DNA of 13,600 nt from Botryococcus braunii (Eukaryota; Chlorophyta; Trebouxiophyceae), in contig KV908562.1 of assembly GCA_002005505.1 (NCBI GenBank), forward strand, positions 75,927 to 89,526, given 5' to 3'. The notes beneath the pieces were generated by a model. The model worked only from the letters and a program-made list of their open reading frames with translations. It had not been told where the DNA came from and did no database searches. Below are positions 1-13,600 of this stretch, in pieces. A program made the position numbers and the translations under genes. Position 1 is the stretch's first letter. Every line of letters starts with the position of its first letter.

Positions 1-316
1 TGCATGAAGTGAAAAAATACTCATGTGAGAATGTGTACATCGTTTCAAGAAATCGATTTCCTTCCAACTCTTCCGATTGACCTACTCCTTCATTGTCTGC
101 TAAGCTTTGCTCATGCTCGTCCCTCCTGTAATATTACCTTGCTTGCTTGCTTCCTTCCTTCCTTCCTTACTATTGCGTGAAGACTTCCCTTCAAGGAGAA
201 GTCGCAATGCAAGAAGTGTAGCCATCAAGATTCAAATCATCACAAGCTAGAAAATGCAGAGAACGCTGCCGTGAGGCAGGTCTACTGTGGTTTACATATG
301 ACGGTGCTACCTGCAG
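1..316 (+). other. End of an upstream intron (no gene seen)
   Basis: Non-coding sequence before the first visible exon, ending in the acceptor CTACCTGCAG at 316. It holds a short degenerate run of TTGC then TTCC units at about 138-168. The exon that follows begins with one base of a split codon, so this intron is phase 2. I see nothing else in it. Confidence 0.7.
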
Positions 317-13414
<13,098 letters not shown>

Positions 13415-13600
13415 GTGCGCAGGCTCTATGAAACATCAGCCCCCCCCCCCCCCCCCCCTCTCTCTCCCCCTCTCTCTCTCTCCCTCTCCCCCCCTCTCTC
13501 TCTCTCCCTCTCTCTCTCTCTCCTCCTCTCTCCTCTCTCTCTCTCTCTCCTCTCTCTCCTCCTCTCTCTCCTCTCTCTCTCCCTCTCTCTCTCTCTCTCT
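13415..13600 (+). repeat. Start of intron 17: C19 homopolymer and CT-rich repeat
   Basis: After the probable donor comes a run of 19 C (13440-13458), then a CT/CCCT-type repeat to the end of the window. The same C/T orientation is seen in introns 1, 9 and 11. Confidence 0.85.

Overview
The window is intron-rich eukaryotic nuclear DNA. It contains one recognisable gene, on the + strand, which runs through the whole window and off both ends. It is an axonemal dynein heavy chain, best matched to the DNAH2 type (inner-arm I1/f dynein, beta chain). I joined 17 exons by eye (317-581 to 13151-13414). They form one continuous reading frame of about 963 codons (2890 coding bases), every exon-exon phase agrees, and no stop codon is met. 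This is roughly a fifth of a normal heavy chain of about 4,400 residues. The tail, AAA1 and AAA2 should lie upstream, and the rest of AAA5, AAA6 and the C-terminal domain downstream.

Layout of the protein: AAA3 (exons 1-5), AAA4 (exons 6-11), first stalk coiled coil (exons 12-14), microtubule-binding domain (exon 15 and the first part of exon 16), second stalk coiled coil (exons 16-17), start of AAA5 (end of exon 17). Domain order and spacing are normal. The conserved nucleotide-site motifs of AAA3 and AAA4 are partly eroded, whereas the stalk tip is well conserved.

About 79% of the window is intron (16 complete introns, 199 to 1428 bases). The introns carry very long (CT)n and (GT)n microsatellites, always in the CT/GT orientation on the sense strand. 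They also hold homopolymer G and C runs and a few short tandem repeats. Intron 7 appears to be a GC-AG intron, with 17 G residues just before its acceptor. I saw no second gene, RNA gene, CRISPR array, promoter or terminator that I could support.

Organism: a eukaryote that makes motile cilia or flagella. The divergence from the dynein consensus and the many introns of middling length would suit a flagellate protist or alga, but an animal cannot be excluded from sequence alone. I did not find a new multi-gene system. The points most worth checking are the eroded AAA3/AAA4 motifs, the GC-AG intron with its G run, the strand-biased repeats and the AGGT duplications at the splice sites.
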